DNA of 64,000 nucleotides, taken from contig NZ_FNXY01000007.1 of NCBI RefSeq assembly GCF_900108855.1, forward strand, positions 310,001 to 374,000, written 5' to 3'. Position 1 is the first letter of the stretch. The number at the start of each line of letters is the position of its first letter. The translations under genes and the position numbers were made by a program. Below, piece after piece: positions 35,600 to 44,809 of this stretch. The notes below the pieces were generated by a model. That model was not told the origin of the DNA, searched no databases, and saw nothing but the letters and a program-made list of their open reading frames with translations. The DNA is from Dyadobacter koreensis (GTDB taxonomy: Bacteria; Bacteroidota; Bacteroidia; Cytophagales; Spirosomataceae).

Positions 35600-35930
35600 T
35601 ATCATTCGGTTACATGCAATTGCGTTATATTATGTATACGCCTAAAAAGAAATTTGGGCTACTTTATCAGCAGGATTATTTGAGATACCACATCAGGATA
35701 TATTTGCTATCTGCGCTTTCTTGTCATAATAAGGCTCCGCCGTTGCCCGATCATTGAAATTCGCCGGGTTGAAGCGCCTCTGCCAAAATGAAACAAACCT
35801 CGGAGGTAATCAAACTTGGCTTAACCTGTTGTCTAAACTCTTTCTGAACATGGTTCCCAGCCGCGAGATACGATCCTTGCCGCCAATGTATGATGCTGGG
35901 TCGCCAATCGCATTGGGCACACCGGCTTAC
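35600..35930 (-). pseudogene. SusD/RagB remnant
   Basis: On the minus strand, in different frames, three linked pieces resemble the C-terminal half of SusD-type lipoproteins. They are VPNAIGDPASYIGG through RISRLGTMFRKSLDN (about 35813-35926), TSEVCFILAEALQ (about 35771-35809) and PYYDKKAQIANIS followed, after an in-frame stop, by NNPADKVAQISF (about 35640-35760). The order and spacing match the family's SEV-FLLAEA and YY-GI segments. At least two frameshifts and stops break it. No SusC partner is beside it. It is a clear fossil of a glycan-uptake locus. Confidence 0.55.
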
Positions 35931-36477
35931 TGATTTTTATCAATTGTTAAAACAACGGTAGTCTTAACTTGCGCATTCCATTCGAAATGACTGTATTCTT
36001 CACGCCCACGGTAAAATCAGAACTGTGGTTTCCTACATAGTCATAGGTCTTAAAGCGATGATGCTTTGTTAAAATATCCGTCCATACTGGTTTAACACAC
36101 AGCTTTGCTTTTTTTCCTGAAAAGGAGTACCAACTCTGCATCCGGTAATTCCACATACTTGTGCATAATTACCATTATGGTAAAATCTTCTTAGCAGGGT
36201 TGCTATTTTCAACTAAGGTAACTGGTCAGACATCTTCAATCAAAGCGCTAAAAAACTGAACAGTTACATAACTTTGGATACTTCATACAGCCAAATATTT
36301 CCTACTTAAAACCCTATTTTACAAGCAGATACTCTCATCAATGTAAAATAAGCTACTGTTACTTCGAATTTAAGCTCTCGTTTTCCTGATTTTGGATAAA
36401 AACGGCGGTATAGACAAAAAAATTTAGGTAAATAGCACATGAATTTACGACTTTAGAATAAACTCAAAACTATTGCG
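35931..36477. other. Gap with no supported gene
   Basis: About 550 bases upstream of the NIF3-like gene. A 69-aa minus-strand frame (35947-36156) has no recognisable content and may be another broken piece of the SusD region. The remainder is AT-rich and presumably holds the NIF3-like promoter. Confidence 0.4.
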
Positions 36478-37401
36478 ATGAACAAATCCTCTTTCCCGGA
36501 AAGCCCGGATATCAACCGTAGAAAATTTATTGGCAACAGTATCAGGTCTGCCGGGGCGCTGACAATGCTGGGTTTATCTTCATACACTTCTGCCGAGCGA
36601 GCCTCTGTGAATAGATCCTATACTGTTCAGGATATCATGAATCTGATTCTAAACGAAGGGAATTTGTCTCCTTTGAAAGAAACCGTTGATACACTGAAAT
36701 TTGGAAATCCGGATCAGGTAGTTACAGGCATTATCACAACGATGTTTCCCACCGTTCCAATAATCGAAGAGGCAGCAAGACTTAAAGCAAATTTTATTAT
36801 AGCTCACGAGCCTTCATTTTATAATCATAACGACCATGCAGATTGGGTAAAAAATAACTCGGTTTTAAAAGAAAAACATGCCTTGCTTGCAAAGCACAAG
36901 ATCGCAATCTGGCGGTTTCATGATTACTGTCATTCATTGAAACCTGATGCCATAAGTTACGGAGTCGCGAAAAAAGCAAACTGGCTGTCCTATTACAAAA
37001 CAGGTCAGGTGACACTTACCATCCCGACGATTTCCTTCTCCGATTTAACAAGCCATTTGCAAAAAAAATTGAAAATTTCCCATCTTCGTACCATTGGGAA
37101 CCCGGATCAGTCCTGTCAAAAAATCGCTTTACTGCCTGGCGCTTGGGGGGGCCAGAGACAAGTCGGCACCGCAGAAACTGAGAGACCTGATGTACTGATC
37201 GTTGGTGAATCTCCGGAGTGGGAAACGGTCGAATATATTCGGGATGCCAGAGCATTCGGAAGAAAAATATCACTGATCGTGCTCGGCCATGCAGTAAGTG
37301 AAGAGCCGGGAATGGAGTGGTTCACAGAATGGTTTCAGCCTAAACTTCCTGAAATAAAAATTACGCATATCGCGTCAAAAGATCCTTTCACCTGGGTTTA
37401 A
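36478..37401 (+). CDS. NIF3/DUF34-like protein with Tat-like signal
   Basis: A 307-aa protein. The N-terminus has an RRKFIG twin-arginine motif and a hydrophobic stretch ending SYTSA, suggesting Tat export. The rest looks like NIF3/DUF34: VVTGIITTMFPTVPIIEEAA near 80 and NFIIAHEPSFYNHND near 105. The C-terminal GHAVSEEPGMEWF corresponds to the GHyxSE signature. The usual IxHHP is HEP here, so one metal ligand may differ. NIF3/DUF34 proteins are generally cytosolic, often dinuclear and possibly GTP-cyclohydrolase-like. An exported form is unusual. Neighbours give no pathway clue. Confidence 0.72.
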   Translation: MNKSSFPESPDINRRKFIGNSIRSAGALTMLGLSSYTSAERASVNRSYTVQDIMNLILNEGNLSPLKETVDTLKFGNPDQVVTGIITTMFPTVPIIEEAARLKANFIIAHEPSFYNHNDHADWVKNNSVLKEKHALLAKHKIAIWRFHDYCHSLKPDAISYGVAKKANWLSYYKTGQVTLTIPTISFSDLTSHLQKKLKISHLRTIGNPDQSCQKIALLPGAWGGQRQVGTAETERPDVLIVGESPEWETVEYIRDARAFGRKISLIVLGHAVSEEPGMEWFTEWFQPKLPEIKITHIASKDPFTWV

Positions 37402-37405
37402 ATAA

Positions 37406-37440
37406 AAAAATCCTGCTCGTTTCCGGGCAGGATTTAATTT
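37406..37440. terminator. Bidirectional terminator
   Basis: AAATCCTGC (37408-37416) pairs with GCAGGATTT (37427-37435), with A and T runs on both flanks. It separates the convergent NIF3-like and lysine-rich genes. Confidence 0.85.
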
Positions 37441-37455
37441 TTTTCAGGGCCAGAC

Positions 37456-37800
37456 CTATAAATCGTCTGCTTTTTCTCCAACTTTTTTACCCGCCTTTTT
37501 CACACCTTTTTTAGTGGCGTCATATCCTTTCTTAACTCCTTTCTTACTTGCATCGTAGCCATCTTCTGCCACGTCACCTACTTTCTCAGCACCCTTTTTC
37601 ACTCCTTTTTTTGTAGCGTCATATCCGTCTTCGGCTACATCGCCCACCTTGTTTGCTCCTTTTTTAACACCTTTACCAACAGCCTTTGCATCTTTCTTTA
37701 CTTCTGAGCCCGCTTTCTGAGCCAGATTTTTAGTTGTGTCCTGTGCATAAGTCCACGTTGAAAGGGCAGCGAATGCTATAACTAAGATTATCTTTTTCAT
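37456..37800 (-). CDS. Exported lysine-rich tandem-repeat protein
   Basis: A 114-aa protein with a signal peptide ending TYAQ (about residue 20). The rest is low-complexity and very basic but dotted with acidic turns. KVGDVAEDGYDATKKGVKKG occurs twice in slightly varied form, then shortens. The repeats are likely helical, like LEA or histone H1-tail proteins, and may bind acidic polymers or protect against stress in the periplasm. No enzyme motif is present. The ORF is clean and ends at a hairpin, so it is likely expressed. Confidence 0.75.
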   Translation of the reverse strand: MKKIILVIAFAALSTWTYAQDTTKNLAQKAGSEVKKDAKAVGKGVKKGANKVGDVAEDGYDATKKGVKKGAEKVGDVAEDGYDASKKGVKKGYDATKKGVKKAGKKVGEKADDL

Positions 37801-37882
37801 AACTAAATTGATTAATATAAAACATCAGAATCGATGTACATTGTTTTATAAAGAATCATACCAGACCTAAAACCTTTCCCGC

Positions 37883-38080
37883 CTACTCTATTCTTTCAAA
37901 CTCAAAATTGTCTTTAATATTTTCGTTCAAAAATGCTCCCTTTGAAAACGCAGCCTCCATTTCCAGGTAAATCACTTCCGGGACTTTTTTATAGTCGTAA
38001 ACCGCGCCGGAAACAAATGTTACTCGTAATGTCCTTGACTCAGGAATATACACATAATTGGAAACCACAGTGGACGGCAT
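37883..38080 (-). CDS. KTSC domain protein
   Basis: A 65-aa protein from the ATG at 38080 (MPSTVVSNYVYIPESRTL). An in-frame ATG at 38176 would add 32 unlikely residues. It carries the KTSC-type core: a short beta-strand pair then VSGAVYDYKKVPEVIYLEMEAA, and GAFLNENIKDNF. KTSC domains occur alone or fused to lysyl-tRNA synthetase and nucleases; their function is unknown. It is a single gene with no operon partner. Confidence 0.75.
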   Translation of the reverse strand: MPSTVVSNYVYIPESRTLRVTFVSGAVYDYKKVPEVIYLEMEAAFSKGAFLNENIKDNFEFERIE

Positions 38081-38298
38081 AACTGACACTTTTAAGATAC
38101 CGAAAGCACTATTTAAAAAAATAATCATGCCTAAAAAAGCTCTAGATTTGATTAGAGGTTGATACTTCAAAAGCAAACCCCTACTTTACTGATCATCACG
38201 CAGGTCGAAAAAATGATCTTAACACAGGCGTCAAGTCAGTATTGAGTTCCTGTATGATGAGCAGGCAGCATGAAACAAATCATTAAGGAAAATTCAAT

Positions 38299-38325
38299 GA
38301 CTATCAAAATTTAATTTTGATAGTC
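38299..38325. repeat. Perfect 12-bp inverted repeat
   Basis: GACTATCAAAAT (38299-38310) and ATTTTGATAGTC (38314-38325) are exact reverse complements around a 3-base loop. It lies in the 38081-38539 gap, far from a gene end and without a T run. It could be a regulator site or a cruciform-prone relic. The rest of that gap holds nothing else I can support except the likely promoter of the response regulator. Confidence 0.7.
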
Positions 38326-38539
38326 CCAAGGCAAAAAAGCGAAATTATTCTACAAATGAAAAATTCCTATATTCCTCAAAAACAATAAATTCCGTCTTGT
38401 GACATATTTCCTATGACAAAAGTCAGCCTTCTTTAAAATTTCTTCAACTAAATTTTTCTTACCTTTAAAAAAACCGACCCACCGCTTGCCAAATCTCTGG
38501 AAAAAACTTATGCTCCAAAGATGTAAATGACGAATTAGA

Positions 38540-38950
38540 ATGAAGCAAAAAATTATTTATGTGGCTGATGATGATGAAGACGATCGTCTTTTTCTATCTG
38601 ATGCTATTCGCAAAGTAAGCCCGGAAATAAAAATTGTTGAAGCTGCCGATGGAGACGATTTGCTGGAACTGATTAAGAAGGAAAACACAAAAGATGCAAA
38701 CATTCTGATCTTACTTGATATGAATATGCCACGGGTTACCGGACTGGAAGCATTACAGGTGATTCGGACGAATGAAAAGATAAAACATATTCCTGCAGTC
38801 ATGATATCTACCTCTTCGGATAAAAAGCTGATGCAGGATGCATATGCGACAGGCATTAATGCATTTATCAAAAAACCCAATAACTATGGCGGTTATCTAA
38901 AAATCGCAGAAGCTTTACAGACCTGTTTCCTGGACTTCGAACGAGCATAG
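38540..38950 (+). CDS. Single-domain response regulator
   Basis: A 136-aa receiver domain. Acid pocket residues ADDDEDD (about 9-15), phospho-acceptor Asp in LLDMNMPRVTG (about 60), MISTSS (switch Ser/Thr) and the conserved Lys in FIKKPN are all present. There is no output domain, so it is a CheY/Rcp1-like phosphorelay or direct-binding protein. It lies 181 bases before a large PAS kinase on the same strand. The pair is very probably functionally linked. Confidence 0.9.
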   Translation: MKQKIIYVADDDEDDRLFLSDAIRKVSPEIKIVEAADGDDLLELIKKENTKDANILILLDMNMPRVTGLEALQVIRTNEKIKHIPAVMISTSSDKKLMQDAYATGINAFIKKPNNYGGYLKIAEALQTCFLDFERA

Positions 38951-39131
38951 TATTCTCTTTTGTATGCCTTTTGATATCTTCACAACCAAGGCGAAGCACC
39001 TGCTGATCTTGCTGCAAATTTCTTTGTATCCCATTTGTCGCCAATGCGCTACAAAAATTACTATTTTTGAGCATTACTTACTTTTCTGAACATCGGAAAG
39101 AGCGCAAACCTCGAAAAAAGTATTTTAATTC

Positions 39132-42100
39132 ATGAACGGCAATATCAGGCCATTTAGTGCAAATGACGCAAATGAAGCGTCTCGTTTACAACTGGCTCTC
39201 GAAGCGGCCGGGATCGGAACCTGGCAGTATGACATTTCAACGGAAACGATTTTGTGGTGTGACCGGTGCAAAGCGTTGTACCATTTCCCGAAAGATTCAG
39301 AAAACATAGTATCGTTTGAAAAAGTACTGGATCTTGTATATACAGAGGATCGTCAACGTTTTTCGGAATCATTTCATGCCCCATTTACAATTGAGGGCGA
39401 TAATGCCTATGAGATCGAGTTTCGGGTTACCGGCACCATCGAGGGACAGACACGCTGGTTATTAGCAAAGGGACAAATTTATTTCGACGAGACAGGAATT
39501 GCTGAAAAAATAATTGGTACTGTTCAGAACATCACCCGTGAGATACTGGATCGTAAACGCCCGAGTAATACAAAAGAAGCAAACCCGACTATTTCTGACA
39601 CTTTTTACCAGCCCTTCGTCGATCAGGCACCTCTGGCTATCGGATTGCTCCGTGGAAAAGATTTGGTTGTCGAAGTCGGAAATGACCGAATCTTTGAAGT
39701 CTGGGGAAAAGACCGGTCAATCATCGGAAAACCGCTCATTGAAGCACTACCTGAAATAAATGATCAGGAATTTCCTCAACTTCTTGCTCATGTCTTCAAT
39801 ACCGGTCAAAGTTACTATGGGAACGGTGCGCGGGCTAAACTTGTACGAAATGGAAAATTGGAAGAACTCTATTTCGATTTTGTATATTCTCCCCTACGTG
39901 ATAAGGCTGGCAAAATTGATGGAATCCTGGTCCTTGCAACCGAGGTTACAGCTCAATTTGTAGCCATGCTTGCCTTAGAAGTCAGTGAAGAACGGTTTCG
40001 CTCTTTGGTTGAGGAAGCACCAGTGGCAACCTGTCTTTTTGTTGGCAAGAATCATACCGTAGAGGTTGCTAACAACAAAATGATTGGCTACTGGGGGAAA
40101 AATAAATCGATTTTCGGCAAACCTGTATTGCAGGCAATTCCTGAATTGGAAGGTCAGCCGTTTATTGATTTGCTGGATCGTGTGTATAACACCGGAATTA
40201 CTTATGAAGCCAAAAGCGCTCCTGCTGACCTTGTTGTTGACGGAAAATTAGGTACCTATTATTTCGACTATACCTACAAGCCTTTACGCAATTCAAACGG
40301 TGAGGTTTACGGTATTATGAATATGGCTCATGATGTGACAAGCGAAGTGCATGCAAGGCGCTCTCTGGAGACCAGCGAGGCAAAACTGCGTTCCGTTTTT
40401 GCAAATGCCTCCGCTGCTATGGCACTTTTTGTAGGACGTGACCTAGTCATAGAAATGGCAAATCAAGCTTTCATTGATAGTATTGGCAAGGGAACAGACA
40501 TTATAAACAGAACCTTGGGCGAAGTCATTCCCGAGTTGCGTGATCAGGAATCAATTCGGATCCTTGGTGAAGTTTTTGATACGGGTAAATCCCGCCAAAG
40601 ATTCGAATCGCAGGTTAATTTGCTACGCAACGGGGTGATGACAAACAATTATTATAACATAACTTACACTCCTCTTTTTGACAGCGAGGGAAAAGTTTAC
40701 GCCATTCTGGATATCGGTATTGATGTTACCGAAGCGGTTTTAGCAAGACAAAAGCTTGAAGAAAGTGAACTTTTTGCGAGAAATATTATCGAAAACTCGC
40801 CGGTTGCCAAACTGGTGTTTATCGGAGAGGATATGGAAATACGCACGGTAAATGAAAATATGTTGGCTATGCTTGGTAAGGATGAGTCAATCACTGGCAA
40901 AAAATTCATGCAAGCCGTTCCCGAACTTTTAGGTACTCCGCTTATGGAAAGGCTTCGTGAGGTGCTTCACACCGGCATTACATTCAATCAACCGGAGGAA
41001 AAATTAGATCTGCTGCATCACGGCATACCTCATTCCGGGTATTACAACTATAATTACAAGGCGCTCCGAAATACTGCAGGAGAAAATTATGGTGTTTTGG
41101 TGACTGCTATTGAGGTAACCGCCCAGGTACTCGCCAGACAGAAAATTGAGGAGGCGGAACAGGTTTTGAGGGATGCGGTCGAATTGGCAGAACTTGCGAC
41201 TTGGAATATAAATCCGGAAACGGGTGATATAGGTTATGGAGAAAGGATGAAGGACTGGATCGGGGTAATGGGCGATGCCCGTAACTTTGATGTTGGCACG
41301 GGCTACATTCCTGAAAAAGACCGTGACCGGATACGATTAGCATTACAGCAGGCCCTGGATCCCGCAGGAACAGGCATTTATGATGAAGAGCACTTGGTTG
41401 AAAATGTGGTTTCCGGACAGAGACGTTTTATTCGTTCCAAGGCTAAAACATTTTTTGATAAGGATAAAAAACCATACAAACTGATCGGCATTGCTCAGGA
41501 TATCACTGAACAGCACAAGGTTCAACAGACGCTCGAACAACTCGTTCAGCAGCGAACGGAGGAGCTTGAAACGATGAATGAAGAACTCGCGGCAATTAAC
41601 GAGGAATACATGGCTACAAATGAAGATTTAGCTCAGTCGAATAATTTGCTGATCCAATCGAACCAAAGTCTGCAGCAGTTCGCCTATGTAGCGTCTCACG
41701 ATTTACAGGAACCACTCAGAAAAATTCAGTCTTTCGGAAATTTGCTGATCAATCGCTATTCAAACGGACTAGGCGAAGGAGTAAATCTGATCGAGCGTAT
41801 GCAAACCGCAGCAGCTCGTATGTCAGGATTGATCGAGGATCTTCTGGCCTTTTCAAGAATATCAAATCAAAGGGATGTTACAGAATCTCTTTCATTGTCG
41901 GACATTGTAAAAAATGTATTGTCGGACCTTGAACTAACCATTCAGGAGACCGAAGCTTCGATAACGATTGACAAATTACCGGTAATCATGGGTGATGATT
42001 CGCAGCTTGGACAACTGTTCCAAAACCTATTAACCAACGCTTTAAAGTTTCGGCAAAAAGGTCAGCCGCCGGTCATATCGGTTACTTACAAAATAGTAAG

Positions 42101-42371
42101 CTTCAATGAACTTCCGATGACAGTAAAACCTTCTCAAATCACACAAATGTATCATCAGATTGATGTCACAGATAACGGGATCGGTTTTGAACAAAAATAC
42201 GCAGAACGAATTTTCCAATTATTTCAGCGGCTGCACGGTCGTAGTGAATTTGCAGGTACTGGTATAGGACTATCGATTTGTGAACGTGTTGCGGCCAATC
42301 ATGGTGGAGCAATCTCTGCTTTGAGTGAACCAGGAGCCGGATCAACTTTCAGTATTTATTTTCCCGTTTAG
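39132..42371 (+). CDS. Multi-PAS sensor histidine kinase, 1079 aa
   Basis: A soluble kinase with six PAS domains. PAS1 (about 15-135) is followed by four similar PAS units (about 155-275, 285-405, 413-530, 540-660) and a last PAS (about 675-800). Units 2-5 share the pattern VE-N--WGK--SIxGKPLxEAxPEL and a closing YxPLRD-DGxVxGxLxxxxDVT. A coiled coil (about 810-850) leads to HisKA with FAYVASHDLQEP and an ATPase domain with NLLTNALKF, DNGIGFE and GTGIGLSI. No membrane segments are seen, so it senses a cytosolic signal. It probably phosphorylates the response regulator just upstream. A strong hairpin follows. Confidence 0.9.
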   Translation: MNGNIRPFSANDANEASRLQLALEAAGIGTWQYDISTETILWCDRCKALYHFPKDSENIVSFEKVLDLVYTEDRQRFSESFHAPFTIEGDNAYEIEFRVTGTIEGQTRWLLAKGQIYFDETGIAEKIIGTVQNITREILDRKRPSNTKEANPTISDTFYQPFVDQAPLAIGLLRGKDLVVEVGNDRIFEVWGKDRSIIGKPLIEALPEINDQEFPQLLAHVFNTGQSYYGNGARAKLVRNGKLEELYFDFVYSPLRDKAGKIDGILVLATEVTAQFVAMLALEVSEERFRSLVEEAPVATCLFVGKNHTVEVANNKMIGYWGKNKSIFGKPVLQAIPELEGQPFIDLLDRVYNTGITYEAKSAPADLVVDGKLGTYYFDYTYKPLRNSNGEVYGIMNMAHDVTSEVHARRSLETSEAKLRSVFANASAAMALFVGRDLVIEMANQAFIDSIGKGTDIINRTLGEVIPELRDQESIRILGEVFDTGKSRQRFESQVNLLRNGVMTNNYYNITYTPLFDSEGKVYAILDIGIDVTEAVLARQKLEESELFARNIIENSPVAKLVFIGEDMEIRTVNENMLAMLGKDESITGKKFMQAVPELLGTPLMERLREVLHTGITFNQPEEKLDLLHHGIPHSGYYNYNYKALRNTAGENYGVLVTAIEVTAQVLARQKIEEAEQVLRDAVELAELATWNINPETGDIGYGERMKDWIGVMGDARNFDVGTGYIPEKDRDRIRLALQQALDPAGTGIYDEEHLVENVVSGQRRFIRSKAKTFFDKDKKPYKLIGIAQDITEQHKVQQTLEQLVQQRTEELETMNEELAAINEEYMATNEDLAQSNNLLIQSNQSLQQFAYVASHDLQEPLRKIQSFGNLLINRYSNGLGEGVNLIERMQTAAARMSGLIEDLLAFSRISNQRDVTESLSLSDIVKNVLSDLELTIQETEASITIDKLPVIMGDDSQLGQLFQNLLTNALKFRQKGQPPVISVTYKIVSFNELPMTVKPSQITQMYHQIDVTDNGIGFEQKYAERIFQLFQRLHGRSEFAGTGIGLSICERVAANHGGAISALSEPGAGSTFSIYFPV

Positions 42372-42390
42372 CTAAGGCACACTATTTTAC

Positions 42391-42450
42391 AGCTGTATAA
42401 GATAAAAACTTGATTTCGGATCAATTTTTATCTTATACAGCTAAATTTTT
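42391..42450 (+). terminator. Terminator after the PAS kinase
   Basis: A 19-bp arm AGCTGTATAAGATAAAAA (42391-42408) pairs with TTTTTATCTTATACAGCT (42425-42442), followed by AAATTTTT. Confidence 0.85.
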
Positions 42451-42455
42451 ATGTT

Positions 42456-42998
42456 ATGACTGAACAACAAAATGCCAATATCATTGAGTTGAGTGAAGAA
42501 TTTTCAGCACCTGTTGAAACCTTATACCAGGCGTGGACGGAAACTGACCACCTAAAAAAATGGTGGAGTCCGATGGGCGAGTCACTCGAAAAGGTTACCA
42601 ACGAATTGAATGACGGGGGCGTGGTTTCCTACGATTTCCAGAGCGGAGATTTTAAGGTAACGGGGAATTATGAGGAAGTAAAACCGAACGAAAAATTGGT
42701 TTACTCCTGGAATTGGGAATACAAAAATGATCTTCCTCAGGAGTTGTATAAATTGACGATCAGATTTGAAGGAACTGAAAACGGGAGTATTCTTCATGTC
42801 AAACAAGAAGAACTTCAAAATGATGACGTCGTTAAATCGCATAAAGATGCCTGGCGGACGGCGCTTGACAGTTTAAAATCTCATCTTGAAAATTCTGGCG
42901 AAGTTGCGGGCCATAATCTTAAAAGCGATGCTGGTATGAGTGATCGTTCTGGCGGATACAACGAAGCCCCCGAACAAGCCAAAGTTGGCGGTGGTTGA
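42456..42998 (+). CDS. SRPBCC/AHSA1-family protein
   Basis: A 180-aa protein with the START-like AHSA1 fold. It begins ELSEEFSAPVETLYQAWTETDHLKKWWSP and later has NYEEVKPNEKLVYSWNWE. The last 35 residues are a Gly/Ser/Asp-rich tail of low complexity. Family members bind hydrophobic ligands or activate Hsp90-type partners. The gene follows the kinase terminator and has its own start; the tail resembles those in stress-induced proteins. Function beyond ligand binding is not known. Confidence 0.82.
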   Translation: MTEQQNANIIELSEEFSAPVETLYQAWTETDHLKKWWSPMGESLEKVTNELNDGGVVSYDFQSGDFKVTGNYEEVKPNEKLVYSWNWEYKNDLPQELYKLTIRFEGTENGSILHVKQEELQNDDVVKSHKDAWRTALDSLKSHLENSGEVAGHNLKSDAGMSDRSGGYNEAPEQAKVGGG

Positions 42999-43067
42999 TT
43001 TGATACGGAAGTAAACCGTTTATTTAATTTTTATAAGTAAATTGACGCCTTTCAATATAAAAATTAT

Positions 43068-44039
43068 ATGAACAGATTATTCCAAACCAACCTACGCCAA
43101 CTGTCTCGGAGACTTTTATTACCGGCATTATCCCTATTGTTAGCTGTTTGCCATGTCAATAATGCAAACGCAAAACCCCTTGCATCTCCTTTGGAAGGCA
43201 GATGGGACATCACTGTCGATTTAGCGGGCAAACCATCACCGTCCTGGCTGGAAGTGAGACATTCAGGTAACCACACGCTGATTGGCCAGTTCGTTTCCTT
43301 TTCGGGAAGCGCGCGCCCCATATCGGAAGTACACTTCAAAGACGGCAAATTCAATTTCTCCATTCCCCCGCAATGGGAAAGAGGAGACAAAGATCTTTCT
43401 CTTGAAGGAACTTTACAGGGAGAAAAAATCAGTGGCTCGTTGACAACGCCAGAAGGTAAAACTTATAGCTGGACTGGTGTGCGCGCCCCATCTCTTAGAA
43501 GAACAGCACCTCCTGTCTGGGGAAAAGCTGTAAAACTAACCGACGGAAACACGATCAAAGGATGGCATGCCGTTGGTGCAAACCAGTGGGTGTCTGAAAA
43601 TGGTGTACTGAAAAGTGATAAATCAGGCGCTAATTTGATCACAGACGAAAAGTACAACGATTTCAAACTTCATGTTGAATTCCGTATTCCTAAGGGAAGT
43701 AACAGCGGAGTATACCTGCGCGGACGTTACGAGATGCAGGTTACGGATGGAAAAGGATTGGAACCCGCCGTTGATCAGCTTGGGGCAGTTTACGGATTTA
43801 TCAGTCCCAGCGAAATGATGGCGAAGGAACCAGGTGAGTGGCAGTCGTTTGACATTACACTGATTGGCAGAATGTTAACGCTGGTTGTCAATGGTAAAAC
43901 TGTTATCACGAATCAGGAAATTCCTGGTATCACTGGTGGTGCACTCGACAGTAATGAGGGCGAACCTGGCCCGCTTTACATTCAGGGAGACCACGGTCCG
44001 GTTGAGTATAGAAACATCATTATCACCCCGGCAAAATAA
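43068..44039 (+). CDS. Exported DUF1080 (3-keto-disaccharide hydrolase-like) protein
   Basis: A 323-aa exported protein: a signal peptide (about 1-35), a small beta domain (about 42-140, LEGRWDITVDLAGK), and a C-terminal DUF1080 jelly-roll (about 150-322). The DUF1080 words NGVYLRGRYEMQVTDG-type (GSNSGVYLRGRYEMQV) and GPLYIQGDHGPVEYRNI are clear. DUF1080 enzymes hydrolyse 3-ketoglucosides after oxidation of sugars. No oxidoreductase partner is adjacent here. Likely role is glycan or glycoside breakdown outside the cell. Confidence 0.88.
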   Translation: MNRLFQTNLRQLSRRLLLPALSLLLAVCHVNNANAKPLASPLEGRWDITVDLAGKPSPSWLEVRHSGNHTLIGQFVSFSGSARPISEVHFKDGKFNFSIPPQWERGDKDLSLEGTLQGEKISGSLTTPEGKTYSWTGVRAPSLRRTAPPVWGKAVKLTDGNTIKGWHAVGANQWVSENGVLKSDKSGANLITDEKYNDFKLHVEFRIPKGSNSGVYLRGRYEMQVTDGKGLEPAVDQLGAVYGFISPSEMMAKEPGEWQSFDITLIGRMLTLVVNGKTVITNQEIPGITGGALDSNEGEPGPLYIQGDHGPVEYRNIIITPAK

Positions 44040-44056
44040 TTATTTTGTCAAATAAC

Positions 44057-44093
44057 AAGCGGTTATCTCAAATTGGGATAACCGCTTTTTTAT
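44057..44093 (+). terminator. Rho-independent terminator
   Basis: AAGCGGTTATC (44057-44067) pairs with GATAACCGCTT (44077-44087) and is followed by TTTTTA. Confidence 0.9.
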
Positions 44094-44174
44094 GCTCAAA
44101 TTTGCTTTTCCAGTCAGTGATGACTTAATTTCCTGACCATATTTTCACGATCCTATTAAACTATCAAGAACCCT

Positions 44175-44465
44175 ATGATCCAGCATTCTGTAATTTTCAA
44201 ACTTAAACATCCCCAAGGTTCTTCACAAGAAACCGCGTTTCTGAACGCGGCAAAATCTCTGGTATCGATACCGGGTGTTCAAAATTTTCAATGTCTGAGA
44301 CAAGTCAGCCCAAAAAATAAATTTGATTTTGGATTAACCATGGAATTTTCGGATCAGCAAACTTATGACAGATATTCCAGTCATGCAGATCATGAGGCAT
44401 TTATCCAGAATTTTTGGCTAAAAGACGTTGAGGATTTTTTAGAAATCGATTATAAGCACTTATAA
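44175..44465 (+). CDS. Dabb (stress-responsive A/B barrel) protein
   Basis: A 96-aa protein: IQHSVIFKLKHPQG at the start, FDFGLTMEFSDQQTYDRYSSHADHEAF and a closing VEDFLEIDY. This is the dimeric alpha/beta-barrel (Dabb) domain. Known members are stress-induced or small-molecule enzymes; the specific reaction is unknown. The next gene starts 2 bases after its stop, so they are co-translated. Confidence 0.85.
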   Translation: MIQHSVIFKLKHPQGSSQETAFLNAAKSLVSIPGVQNFQCLRQVSPKNKFDFGLTMEFSDQQTYDRYSSHADHEAFIQNFWLKDVEDFLEIDYKHL

Positions 44466-44467
44466 AA

Positions 44468-44695
44468 ATGTCTCAGAGTACGGGAAAATACATTATCGCA
44501 GCGGGTTTCATTCTTGTCATTCTGGGAGCCGCTGTTTATCTGTTGGGAAATAAGCTTCAATGGCTTGGTAAATTGCCGGGCGACATCCGTCTTGAACGTC
44601 AAAATTTCAAGTTCTTCTTTCCCATCACAACCATGATTATTGTCAGCGTAGTACTTAATCTGATCATTGTCATTATCCGAAAACTTATTGGCTGA
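44468..44695 (+). CDS. DUF2905 small membrane protein
   Basis: A 75-aa protein with two membrane helices (about 7-26 and 50-72) joined by a loop WLGKLPGDIRLERQNFKFFFP, the signature of DUF2905. It is conserved in many bacteria with unknown function. It follows the Dabb gene by two bases. Confidence 0.88.
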   Translation: MSQSTGKYIIAAGFILVILGAAVYLLGNKLQWLGKLPGDIRLERQNFKFFFPITTMIIVSVVLNLIIVIIRKLIG

Positions 44696-44809
44696 AAGCG
44701 AAAACCGGAGGAATCCTGCAAATCAAGACGATAACTATTTGATCGAATTTAGTTATGACCTACCAGTTTTATTACCACACCTTTTCTTCTGCTTTTGACA
44801 AGTAAGACC

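Noticed and set aside
35947..36156. Minus-strand 69-codon frame near the SusD remnant
   Set aside because: No match could be seen. It may be part of the fossil, but I cannot support it as a gene.
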